Shown here in pieces: positions 1-12,400 of a stretch of 64,000 bases of DNA. Source of the stretch: Aphanomyces cochlioides (taxonomy: Eukaryota; Oomycota; Saprolegniomycetes; Saprolegniales; Verrucalvaceae); assembly GCA_019828595.1 (NCBI GenBank), contig JAHQRK010000006.1, positions 2,108,001-2,172,000 of the forward strand. Direction: 5' to 3'. Each line of letters starts with the position of its first letter. Position 1 is the stretch's first letter. Below the pieces are notes generated by a model that was given only the letters and a program-made list of their open reading frames with translations, did no database searches and had not been told where the DNA came from. The position numbers and the translations under genes are program-made.

Positions 1-542
1 CCTAAATTGAGCGTGGAAGATGCTATTCATTGATGGAGAACATCTTTGCATCGTTCTCTATCACTGAACCTCACAATGCCCACAAGCATAGTCCAAATTC
101 CCAAACTCTCAGCGCGTCAACTTAACCATCGTCAACGCAAGCGTCACGGCGAACCTCAATGGACTGCCACGACACAGTGGAAATCAATTGAAATTTATTG
201 GCCTCCCAGGAATCCACATACCCATGGGGGCTTCGGGAATGGGGGCAGGTAGTCTTTAGAGCTCCAATCAACCTAGCTTCCATCTTACCGAGTAGAAAAG
301 GCCGCAGCATCTCAAACAACCTCTCTTGGGTTGCATGCTACCTTCTCCCTCTGCGGCTGAAAAAAACCTTTAAAAACCTGGTTTTATACACCTAGACAAA
401 TAGGTTTGTTTTTTATCCGGTTGATATCCGTGTGCAGCTCACCAATCGTTGCGCGAACAAATCATCCGGATAATGAGATGCGACTCCCGGATAATGATGA
501 CCAATCAATGTCATTGGATTTGGCCAACGCTTTCACAAGTCG
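1..542. promoter_or_regulatory. Upstream region of the PPR-like gene
   Basis: No convincing gene lies here; the short open frames overlap each other on both strands. Close to the next start codon there is a cluster of short motifs: ATCCGGATAATGA at 464-476, TCCCGGATAATGA at 485-498, and an opposed CCAATCA/ATTGG pair at 501-517. A further ATCCGG sits at 415-420. CCGGAT and CCAAT motifs recur before other genes in this window, so this is probably the core promoter. That is inference. Confidence 0.4.
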
Positions 543-1649
543 ATGTCCTCGAGCTCAGCCTTGATGCGCAATGTGCGCCACGTGCTCAGGCGAGTCCCTC
601 TCTCGAAGCGCGCACTCGCCCGCTTCTCTACGAAAGCTGCTGTCGCACAAGCTGAAGATGACCCCATCGTCAGCTTTCAGCAACTCCTAGAACAGCGACA
701 GTCGAATGAAGCTCTCCGAATCTTCAAATCGCTGTCGACACCACCATCGACAGCTCTTTCTCAGCGCCTGGCTATTTTGCTAGCCAAGAAGGCCACACTA
801 AAAGACACGAAGGCAGCCTTGGAAGTCTTGAAAAGCGTTTACATGTTTGCAAATTCGAGCTACACAGTTGCTCATGCAGTGATTTTAGGAATCCATCGCT
901 CAAGCCTGACGACATCACGAAACTTGCGTTCATTTTTGTCTCGGATGCTTGCTACCGCAACAACATGCTCAAGGAAGCACTTGAGGTGCCATTTTTTGTT
1001 GCGTCCATTTGAATGAAGACCATGATTAGGTCACGGAAGAAGCCCATAACTTGGGTCTACGACTAGACTTGCCTGCTTACAACAACCTTATCAACGCTCT
1101 TGTCGACGCTGACCAGACGGACGAAGCTATGTTGATTCTCCAGGACATCGCCGCAGGTAAATTTGCTGTCGTTTCAGTCTTGTTTACGATCATGAGCAGG
1201 AGACATCATTTCACCAGATGAAGCCACCTACACAGGTTTAATTGGTGCGCTCTTGGAACAACGAGAATTTGCGCAAGTGAAAGAAATGATTTCGCAAGCT
1301 CGCACGTCTGGCGTCAAGTTTTCATCGAGCGTAGGTCATTTCCGCGAAAGCAATGCTCAGCTCTACTTGTTAGGCTTACATGTCGTTCGTCGCTCTGTTG
1401 AACGACGTCCAAGACGACTCGTCCGTGTCGACCAAATTGTTTGAATTCATAGAAACATGCATGGAAGAAGACAACGTCGAGGTGGATCGAATCTCCGTCG
1501 TGGCAAAATCTGACACGCCATAGGATTTTGATGAATTCGACGATATTCTCGACAGTTTGGCCGAAGATGACGACAAAGACGATGACGATGATGACGACGA
1601 GGACCACGATGGTGATGATGACGATGACGAGACCACTCATACGAATTAA
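543..1649 (+). CDS. PPR-like mitochondrial protein with acidic tail
   Basis: Six exons: 543-844, 889-985, 1030-1156, 1200-1330, 1374-1481, 1524-1649. The five introns are 42-44 nt and the model closes in frame at 296 residues. The N-terminus is rich in Arg and Ser with few acids (RNVRHVLRRV, ALARFSTKAA), as expected for a mitochondrial presequence. The middle has helical pairs of pentatricopeptide type, such as PAYNNLINALVDADQTDEAM and ATYTGLIGALLEQREFAQVK. PPR proteins bind organellar RNA, so a mitochondrial RNA role is likely but not shown. The last exon is an unusual run of about 20 Asp/Glu residues. The stop lies 6 bp from the stop of the convergent neighbour. Confidence is good for the gene and moderate for the family. 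Confidence 0.7.
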
Positions 1650-1655
1650 AATTGG

Positions 1656-3302
1656 TTAAGTTGGAGTTTGCTTGATTTGACACCGCTCTGACATTGCACA
1701 ACGGACGTCCCGAGTCAAGAGCTTTCGAGGTTCGGAATCTACAACCGTTTGCAATTCTTCCACGCTCGAAGCACTCATGAAGCGAGGTATCAACAGACTG
1801 ACAATATCAACGCAGAATTTGTCGAGTTCTGCCTTCCACCCGACTGGCGACAGCATGCACTAGACAAAGTCAATTTGGCAACGGCGCATGGACGCGTTTA
1901 CTTGGTCCCATATAAAGTCTGCGGCTGCTGGTCGAATGTAGCCGACAAGTGCCACCTGTAGCCAGCTTGTAAAGAGGTCAGCTGGCTTGAGTGGCATATC
2001 CAAACGTGACTGGGCAATTACTTCTTCGATATGACGAAAGACCGATGGAAAACGTTCGCCCACAGATCGCCATACCTGTCCTGAGTTATATGCGCAACAA
2101 CCATAGTAAACGTACGCGCTGTGAAGCAGCAGCCACTTCACTGCGACTCATGCCAGCGATATGGTACGTCTGCAAGAAAACGAGCAAACACGATGCCAAC
2201 TCGATGGACCTACAGCACATCTGTTGGCTTCAAAATCTCATGGAGCAATACTTTGAATCGAAGCTGGGGAAAAGACGAACAAGGGGAATAGCCAGCGAGA
2301 CAAAGTGAGAACTCTGCAGCTTGGTCAGAACAAACCACACGTTCAAGAGATCGCAGAGTCGGGGACCGACGTCGACTGCGTGAGGGAAACGATCAGCGAG
2401 AGATTCACGGACGAGGCGAAATATCAAGGTGGAGACTGGTGATAGCCAAGGTTGGTTAGTGCCCAACAGCGTCTGATTTGCTTTCAAACGCCAAGAGTGG
2501 TCAGCTACCGCGTCAGGTCGATGAAGTCGACGAAACCATAGGAGCTGGCGCAGCGGCAATGGGACGCTGCGTACCCGAAGTGACTGAAAGAGAGTGTCTT
2601 CGTCGGTATTTGCTTGATCGTTGAGGAATTTGTCAGTGTAATATTCCGAGCACGTTTGGTTCCACAGGATTGTGGGTGCGAAAGGGGGGGGAGTCGCGGG
2701 AGGATTTGGGGGGAGTTCGACCGTCGGACAACGAAAAAATGCGCCATGCAGAAGATGAATGAGCTGCATGGCTGCGTTGTCAGGGGTTGAAGAAACACAT
2801 GGCCTTTTGAAATCTTGCCGCATGTGGGCTAAAAGCCGAAGAACTTCGGGGTCTGAATGAAGAAGATCCACGAGCTACCTCATGCAGTCAAAAGTACCGC
2901 TGGGGGGAGGCAGACAACCTTGCTGTCGAGAAACTGAACGATTGCTGCATACAGTTGCGCCTCAAGGTCGCGTCGTGTTTCGGCTATCATGTATGGCTCC
3001 TCGAGGATGTATGCATTCAAATTTGCTGTGGGATAGTACGTGCTAGTGAAGGCAGGTCCGCATAGCTTGAAAAGAACCTACGACTTAGCTACCGATCTTG
3101 CGTGGTCGTTGTAAGCCCAACCTGACTTGCAGTAGGATTCCCTGAATACGAGGACACAAAGTCGTTCATGCAATCCATTAGTGTCTTTTGAATCTGCACG
3201 AAATGCAAGAACTGAGCGACGTGGCATTGATGGTACCTTGATCCATGCAGAGTGGAAGATAGAGCTGTGCACGACCGATGCCACATTGGGCGTCGTATTC
3301 AT
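1656..3302 (-). CDS. Possible TBC (Rab-GAP)-like protein
   Basis: Seven exons (plus-strand bounds 3237-3302, 3122-3193, 2919-3077, 2252-2874, 2116-2209, 1902-2075, 1656-1859) separated by 40-44 nt introns. The model closes in frame at 463 residues. Two parts resemble TBC domains: VPLPLRQLLWFRRLHRP, where TBC domains begin with an 'xxLRxxLW' motif, and the C-terminal stretch SWLQVALVGYIRPAAADFIW, which resembles the late TBC helices of the TBC1D19 type. I do not see clear IxxDxxR and YxQ finger motifs, so GAP activity is doubtful. The start is the first in-frame ATG. The open frame continues upstream to about 3365 without an ATG, so a further 5' exon is possible. The gene converges with the PPR-like gene and lies just downstream of, and on the same strand as, the retrotransposon-split gene. 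Confidence 0.45.
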
Positions 3303-3493
3303 ATTCGTAACTGATTCGTCGGTTACATAATCTTTGACTCGGTCAATAGCGAGAGTCGATGACACTCATGCTTGGAAAGCCAGCTTACACATCACAAAGC
3401 AAAAGTAGATCGAGCCAAGCGAGAAAAAGAACGAGCCCAACTCATGCGACGTTTTAAAATGACTCGGAAACGCAACAGGGTGGAATGAATACA

Positions 3494-6400
3494 TTAATAA
3501 AAGGAAGCATCACTGACGGCGACGAAGTCCTAGTCATGCATGAGATTCACACGTCCGATGGAGAATAAACTGTCAGAAATGATAGTGGAGATTCATTCTT
3601 ATTTTATTACATGGTTTCGGCAACGAACATTTAATGTATTCAAGTTATAATTTAAAGTGTATTTTATGAAGAGGAGTCCGACTCCTTCAAAGTAACAATA
3701 GGAACAAGGTCATCAACCAATCATATTTAATGTAACATTTGTTACATTATCATATGTTGATGGTTGGTTATGCTTCATGGCGTGCATCAGCTATGATGTG
3801 AAGAGGAATGCTGACTACTCAATTTGCTTCCTCGGAACTGAGCTCCTTCTAGCTCTACGTATTGTGTATACCCTTCTCTATTGCTTGCTTTCTGCGTGTG
3901 TGTGATTGTTATATTTGATATTTCAAGTATGACTATTCCTGCTGCTTCTTCTGTGAAACAATCTCTTCCTGCGGACTTGGCTCTTCTGGCATTTGACGGA
4001 AAGAAGGCCTCGTTTCGTGTTTGGTCCCAAGGCTTCATTAGTTATCTCGAGGGACTTACTCTAGAGATGACAGGAAACTATCTTAGGGAACCTAAAAAGT
4101 TGCCAGAACCACGTATCAAATACGAGGACTGGTTGACATGTGTGCCTCCTGTAGAATCTACTGGTAATGAGGTTCATGATCAGTGGCATGCATACAATAG
4201 AAAGAGAACCGAGCAAAAGGTTCGATTTTATCTCTTAGCTCTTCTTCCTAAGTATTTCGTTCAACAATTACGAGATACGTGACTCAAAGACTCCTGTGCA
4301 TGAGGTGTGGGCTGAGATGAATCGGCGATACGGGATTTCTAACGTATCTGCTGTTACTAATTACATGGGACAATTAGTCAAAATAGCTCAAAAACAATTT
4401 GACAATATTCAGCCGTGGTTTGGTGAGATGAAGTCCCTAAAGAATTTGATCAATGCACAGTCCCAACAGCACTTGGGACGAGATAGTGTAACTGATGATA
4501 TGCTTATTTATTTGTCATTGAATGAATTACCTTCTCAATTTTATGGTGCATAGATTAAATATGACTCTTCCTTCACCTTGTCTGATGTTGAGACAAAATT
4601 GGTGGGTGTTTTCGGTCAAAAAAGAAAATCGGCTATTTTGAGCATGGTAGGTCAAAATTCCAAGCAAGAAGTGCATGTGAACAACGTCGGAAAATTGTCC
4701 AATCAGGGGCCAGGAAAGCGAAAAAATGTCAATATTTCGACCAATCAAAACAAGCGACACGATGGTGGTCAAGGAAAAGCCAACGCGCGTCCGACGCCTC
4801 AAGGAATTAAATGCTTCTACTGTGAAGGGAAGTACAATGTTGCTGGCCAAGACCATCCCAAGTGGAAGTGCCCCAAGCGGCAAGAGGACTTCAGCCGGGG
4901 ATGGGCTCGATCCAACATCTATGAGAAGCCAAGGAAGATACAAGATTCGACACCCCGAGGACGGGACGTGACTCGTGAAGAAGTGCCCTGTGGCGCCGTG
5001 ACCACTCGAGAAGAGGTGCCGCTGCCACCTATTGGCGATTCAAGAAGAGAAATCGAGCTACCCGATGATGACTCGACCAAGTCGATCGAAGAATTATTGT
5101 TCGACGACGACGACGAAATGGGTGACGATATGATGCAATACTCTCCGGCTCTGGTGGCTGACACTACTGCAACTCCTAGAATGGAGACAGTGGCAGCTTC
5201 CATGAAGTCTCTCTCAGTTGAGCTGGATCAGGTAATTGCATCTCAATTTCCGCATTTGCTAACACTACGTTCAATGACTAGAAGTGAATGGGCACTCGAT
5301 GGCGGATGCGGGCATCACATGACAGGAGAGGTACAATATCTAGTTAAATCTAATGTACACTCTGGTTTTGTGTTCAAATTTGGTGATGGGAAAGGTCTTC
5401 AGTGCACACATCTAGGCGTAGCGAAGCTTTGGTTTGATTCTCCGAAGGAGTTCGACCATTCACATTCAAAAATGTAGCCCATGTGCCAGGAGCCAAAGCT
5501 AATATACTAAGTGAAAATGAATTGAAACGATGCGGATATTACATAGCAGATAGCTGTTGTGGCATGTACAAGTACGTGTTTAAGGATAATGCACTACAGT
5601 TGATTGCTAGCTGTATTAATGGAGCTTATTACGTTAAGAGTCATTCTATCAATGAGCGTCAGATTATATGTCATGCAGTTAAACATGCGCCAGCTCGCCA
5701 GACTATAATAACGAACGTGAATCGAGCGCACGAGCTTTTTCGTGAGTGGCATGTGAGACTAGGCCACGTGAACAGAGAAACTCTAACTCGTATGTTGACG
5801 TCTGGAAAGATAAAAGGTCTACCTCATCTACATGTCGATAGTTTAAAAGATCTAAAGATGTTTTGTAAGACTTGCGTTATAGCTAAGCACAGACGCATGT
5901 CCTATAAACGACGTGTTGGAACTAGACATCCTGACCCATTGGGATCTCTACACATGGACACATGTGGGCCACTTAAACAAACAGGATTGTACGGCACAAC
6001 TAGCGACATTCGCTACTACTGCTCCGTTGTAGACGATGCGTCGTCTTACCGATGGGCATCCTTGCACAAGACTAAGGACACAATTCCTAGTACTATTAAA
6101 GACTTTGTGAATCTGGTTCAAAGACAAACAGACAAGGTCATTCGCCGAGTGCGAACTGATGGAGGCACTGAGTTCAACAACAGGTCGCTTCTTAAATTCT
6201 ACAATGAACTGGGTATTAAATATGAAAAGTCTAATCGATATTCACCCGAGGAGAATGGGTCTACTGAGAGAGACCACCAGTCAAAGTTTGCTAAAGTTAG
6301 ATGCATGCTTTTAGATGCTAATATGAATGCAAAGTGGTGGCTCGAAGCATTGATGTATGCTGCGTATATCCAAAATCTCACACCTTCCAAGCGTCTGAGC

Positions 6401-9400
6401 GACAAGACACCGTATGAATGTGTTCATGGTGTCCTTCCTGATTTAAGTCGCATTCATATGTGGGGATGTGTGTTACGCACACATACCGCAAGATCTTCGA
6501 TCAGACAAGAAGCTCTCATCTAGGTCTATGAAGTGTCGACTCCTAGGAATAGCAGAAGACTACAAAGGATATCGTCTATTAGATATTCATAATAACAAGT
6601 TTCTAATTGCACGTGATGTTACTTTTGATGGCGGGTTCCTTGGAGATGCTGTAAGCAAAGTTTTCCACCACCAGGAACCTCGCCTAACGCTCAGTGAAAC
6701 CCAAGCAATTGACTCACTGCCCAGTGCAGGAGCCGTGGGTTCGCATGCTGGTGATTGTGAGAGCAACGCTGCTCGTCGTGAGAGAAACGCTGCTCGTTGT
6801 GAGAGCACTCACGACAATGATAATGACATCTCACACACTTCAAGAAGTATTTCTGTAGACGTACAGGACGAGAATCATTCAGACGTGGATGATCCTACTT
6901 CACCTTCCAGATCTAATCGTAAAAGGACAAACAATGGTGACATTCATAACTTGCAGTTAAAGAAAACACGAGTTACTAGAGTTAGTGGGAGTACTTCAAT
7001 GAGGGTGAGTCAAAATGACTCTCCAACCTCAACCCTTGACTCTCCACCCCAAACCCTTGATTCTCACACGAGATCGCTTCGACAAAATCGTCGTCTCCCT
7101 CGTCGTTTCGACGACTACGTCTGCACTAATGCGATCATTCGATCAGGTCATCCAAGAACTGAGTCTCTTGAATTGAATGAATTACTAAACTTATTGCATT
7201 CTGGACTTCGATCTATTGATCAACTGGCAGAGTATTCTGTAAATGTTGGTGATATGTCAACAACAACTCAGCCATATCCAAAAGTGGTTATACCTCGATC
7301 TCTAAAAGAGGCACTTACTGGTCCAAATAGTGCACAGTGGCGTCAAGCCATTGATGAGGAATATCAGTCGTTAATCGATAATAAAACGTGGAAGTTGACT
7401 GAGCTACCTCCCGGTAGACTAGCCATTCCGTGCCACTGGGTATTTACTGTAAAGTACCACTCTAATGGGTCCATCGAGCGCTTCAAGGCTCGTCTAGTAG
7501 CACAGGGATGCCATCAAGAGTATGGTGTAGACTGTGATGAAGTCTATGCACCTGTTGCTCGATTTGAATCACTTCGACTGGTTCTAGCACTAGGTGTTAT
7601 TCATGATTGTATTATTACGCAAATGGATGTGCACACAGCCTTTCTAAATGGGTCCATTCCGAATGGTACCAAACTGTACATGCGTCAGGCTCCAGGCTTT
7701 GTGCAGAGTCGTTCTAACATCTAGTCTATGAGCTTGCTAAAAGCATATATGGACTTAAGCAGGCTCCTAGAATTTGGTATCAACTCCTACATGAGTTTCT
7801 AACATCAGTTGGTTTTGAACGACGCAGCAAAGAATATTGCATCTATGTTCAATAAGTGGGAGAACACAAAGACGAATGGATTGTTGTTGTGGTTTATGTT
7901 GACGATCTAACAATTATATCGAGGAACAATGAGTTGGTTGTCAATCTTCAGTCTCAATTGAGTAGTCGATTCAAAATGAAAGACCTTGGAGACTTGAATT
8001 ACATACTTAAAATAAGAGTTGAGAGAAATAGATCGTTAAAATCATGACACTATCCCAGGAGAAATACATCTTCGACTTGCTCGAGAAGTATAACATGGTT
8101 AACTGCAAACCAGCTCAAACACCACAGCTAGTGGGAGTAGAACTGTATCCTGAAACCTCTCTCTCTCCGGCTGAGATCGCCAAACACCCATATGACTATA
8201 GAGGGTTAGTTGGTTCACTACAATATTTAGTTAGAGGCACACGGCCAGACATTGCAAACGCCGTGCGATCTCTTAGTAAGTTCTTACCATGTTATAATAA
8301 ACTACATTGGGAAGCAGCCCTGAGAGTACTAAGATACTTGAAAGGGACGTCCACATATGGACTTCTTATAGATGGAAACCAAGCCGGAGTTTCGTTAGAA
8401 GTCTATACGGATGCGAGTTTCGCGACTCAACATAAAGAGCGTAAGTCAGTAACAGGTTATTTAATTATAATAGCCGGTGTCTGTATATCTTGGTGCAGCT
8501 CTAAGCAAGCATGTGTGTCAGTCTCGACGACTGAGTCGGAATTGGTCGCTATAAGCGAGGGCATTAAGGAAAGCGAATGGGTCTGTCACCTACTCAGTGA
8601 GATGGGATTCAAACCATCTGGACCAGTTGTTGTCTGGTGCGACAACACTGCAGCAATAGGCATAGTCCACAATCCTGGAAATCACAAAGCCAGCAAACAT
8701 ATCGAAACTAGATATTTATTTGCAAGAGACTTAGTTGAAAAGGATAGAATCAAAGTAAAATACTGCAAGACAGAAGAAATGCTTGCAGATATCCTAACTA
8801 AGGCACTGCCGGTGAAGCAATTCCCATTCCTGCGTCATGCGATGAGTGTGCGAGATCTGTCCCCTTCGCAACGATAAACAGCACAATTAACAGCATAATT
8901 GTGGTTAGGTAATGGAGTCTCCTCACTCTTCAAGTGGGAGTGTCAGAAATGATAGTATATCCGGACTCTGTACGGATAGTGGAGATTCATTCTTATTTTA
9001 TTACATGGTTTCGGCAACGAACATATAATGTATTCAAGTTATAATTTAAAGTGTATTTTATGAAGAGGAGTCCGACTCCTTCAAAGTAACAATAGGAACA
9101 AGGTCATCAACCAATCATATTTAATGTAACATTTGTTACATTATCATATGTTGATGGTTGGTTATGCTTCACGGCGTGCATCAGCTAGGATGTGAAGAGG
9201 AATGCTCACTACTCAATTTGCTTCCTCGGAACTGAGCTCCTTCTAGCTCTACGTATTGTGTATACCCTTCTCTATTGCTTGCTTTCTGCGTGTGTGTGAT
9301 TGTTATATTTGATATAAACCTTCGCTTCCTGAATGGCCTCTTGGAGAATTGAGTACAATGGATGCCCTGGTGACAAACCATTGAGATAGGATTCGTGCTT

Positions 9401-12400
9401 CGGGCCACCCCATGCCTCCAGGGTTCCATGGATCTGTTTGTATACACGACTATGAGGAATTTGGTCACGAGGGCAATGAGGTTAGGTAAGCTTACAAAAC
9501 GTGGGAGCAAAAGACGTAGATCTGCCGGGCTGCATCTGGAACTTTCGAGTTGAGTGGTCCACACGCATACACTGGCCAACGAATCCCATCGGACGCACAT
9601 CCCCAGAAAACGGCCGCGGACAAGGGAGTATTCGAGTAAGTGCGAGGGACGTCCTTCTACAAGTGTATGTCAAAGCGATCATGCCTTAAGACGTAACACT
9701 AAAACATGGTGCAGAAAGAGAAATATTGTCCAATGAGAGTCAGCTAATCCTGGTTGGACTCCAGGCGAACAACACCATCAATAACATGACTTTTGTATTT
9801 GCCCCTTTTTACTCAAGTCTATCTGTGAGGTTAACAGCCGTACACTCTCGAAGGAAACTCGACCCCAATTATGTCAACACCACCAGCATCCCCCACGCAA
9901 TCGGAGCTTGAACAAGCTGGTGCCATGGAAATCATGTCCAACGAGCTTGGAGAGTTAAGAATGTTGATCGAACAACAGAAGAAAGAAATGGACTCTATGC
10001 GAGTGCAAAGCCGAATGACGAAGTCGACGTCAACGACGACTGAAGCCGAGGCGAAGGATTTGCTACGTAAAGTCAGATTTGATGGGAAGAATTTCTCGGC
10101 TTTCAAAGCAAAGTTTGAAGGTGTGTGTCAGCTGCGTCGCATTTGGGGAATTATCACCGGCGATAAAGCTCTACCGACGGATGCCACGGAACAACAAGTC
10201 GTTGAGTACTCTGACAAAGAGCATCTGGCAAAATCTTACCTTCAAACTTCGTTATCGGACGAAGTCTTTGACATGATCCGTGAGGACAAGACATGCAAAG
10301 AAATGTGGAAGACCCTCGTAGACAACTACGAGAAGAAAGAATGGTCAAACACGATCTACGTCTTACGTCGACTGTGCGAAATGAAGTATGATCCCAAAAT
10401 GGATATGCTGAAGCATATCACCAAGACAAGGTCGATCATCCGAGATCTAAATGACATGGGGAAGACGATTAGTGAGAAGAAGACAGTGGAATGGATCCTA
10501 GTTACCTTGCCAAACGACGGACCCGACAACTTTAATGCCTTTATCAATCATCTCAAACCCACTCCAACACAAGACATCACCTTGAAGTCCTTGATCAATG
10601 CGCTGCTCAACGAAGAAGAAAAGAGAAAGGAGCGAAAGAGATCACGATCCGCCCAAGCTTTCAAGAATCACGACTACAAAAAACGTAAAACGAATAGTGA
10701 TTTCAACAGTATCACGAACGAGATCAATGCATTGAAAACCAAAATGAGCACTTTCAAGAACGGAAAGCAAGGCAACGGAAAATGGTGCTTCATATGCCGC
10801 AAAGTGGGGGATCATGTCGCTCAAGACCATGATGACTTTGATCCCAACTATCGCGAAAGCAATGTGAAGGGGGGACTCCAAAAGGGAACGGGTACCTCCA
10901 AAACCGCTTTCAAGAAGAGCAGCTCGAAGAAAACAAGGGGATCGGATGACGACGACATCACCTACAACATCAACGCAATCAGCAACACTGGGACACATGA
11001 TCAAGAAGCCCACTGGACGCTGGACAACTGCGCCACAGGACACGTAACTGGCAACCGCCACTATGTCCAAGGTTGTCATGGAAACGCCACGTTGATCTTA
11101 CCCAACGGCGGAAAAATAAAAGGCTGCCACGGGGTTGCTCGAATTGCGTTGAACGATGGTGTGGAAGAAGCTATCCTACATTTGGATAATGTGACGTACG
11201 AGCCGAATATCTACAAGAACCTCATATCGCACGTTCAATTGTTGAGAATGGGTTATCAACTTGTCAAGCAAGATCTGGATGAAACGATCTATCAGCGACA
11301 ATAACAACCGCATCAACTTACTTTCAAACTGCGGAACGACTTGTACGAGCTTCAGCACACGATCCAAAGACAAGTGAATGCCGTTGCTACAGACGAGAAG
11401 TTAGTACACCGGCACAACAAGCTAAATCACACGGGCTTCGACCAGGTTGCAAGAATAATCAAACCAATCTTGAACAAGACCGAGGACTTAGCGACAACGA
11501 AAGTGAAGTGCGATGGCTGCATGCAAGGTCAAGCCAAGCGTCTCTCATACAAAAATCAAAACCACTACGTCGCTCCGTTACCCCTCGAAAGCCTCAGCAC
11601 GGATCTATGTGGACCAATTACACCCAAGACGATTCATGGCCAGCGATATACCAGCGTGTTTACTGACCATGCATCGCGATTCATCTTCGGTCGCCTCCTC
11701 AAGTCGAAAGACGAAGCCATCTTGCACCTAGACGAACTAACGTCAGAGCTCGACAATCAAAGGAGAGACTCACGAATAAGCAACATCTACTCGGATGGAG
11801 GGGGCGAATATACGAGCGAGACTTTTCGGGCAGCCTGCACCGCGAGAGGAATCAAACAGAAGTTTACAAAAAAGAATAGTTTGTCATCTAGAGCCAGCCT
11901 GCCAGTTGAGTTGGTTGTTGGGATGACCAGTCTCCCAGCTCTGAAGTCTTGATCATGGAACATGCTGCCATTTCGGAGCTTTGTTTCATCAAATTTTACA
12001 GATCGTGACGTTTGGATGGTGCGTCTTTTCGGATTGTACAGCAAGTAACCAAGTTTATTCTTTGCGTAGCCCACGAAAATGCATGGAACCGCGGGATTTG
12101 AGAGTTTTGATGTCCTCTCAGACTTGCGTACAAACATGTTAGCGAGGCATCCAAAGGTCTTGAGCATGTGCAGCCTGCTAGGTTTTCCAAAGAGAACTTC
12201 GTATGGAGTTCGTTGATTCAGCAGTTCTTGTGGCGTATTGTTGTACACGTAGATGACGTGTTCCAGTGCGTATCCCCACAATGTCGCTGGTAAGCCGCTG
12301 ACAGTCATGTATGTTCTGACTTTGTTGAACAGGTATTCATTTGTCTTTTCCGCCAAATGATTCTCTTCCGATGCAACTGATGACGGATCCCACGAACCTG

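Larger units (their letters stand above)
3566..9319 (+). mobile_element. Copia-type LTR retrotransposon 1 with TSD
   Basis: The element spans 3571-9314 and is flanked by the 5-bp duplication TAAAC (3566-3570 and 9315-9319). LTRs at both ends start TGTCAG and end TTGATA, so the 3' end is not the usual CA. The purine-rich stretch AAGTGGGAG lies just before the right LTR and can serve as the polypurine tract. I found no clear primer-binding site. Gag, protease, integrase, RT and RNase H remains lie in that order on the plus strand, which is the Ty1/copia order. The element sits inside an intron of the minus-strand gene 3494-15520, in opposite orientation to it. Confidence 0.93.

Noticed and set aside
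9320..9693. Stretch between the two copia elements read as intergenic
   Set aside because: It holds exons 4 and 5 of the minus-strand gene 3494-15520; the splice phases agree with the flanking exons.
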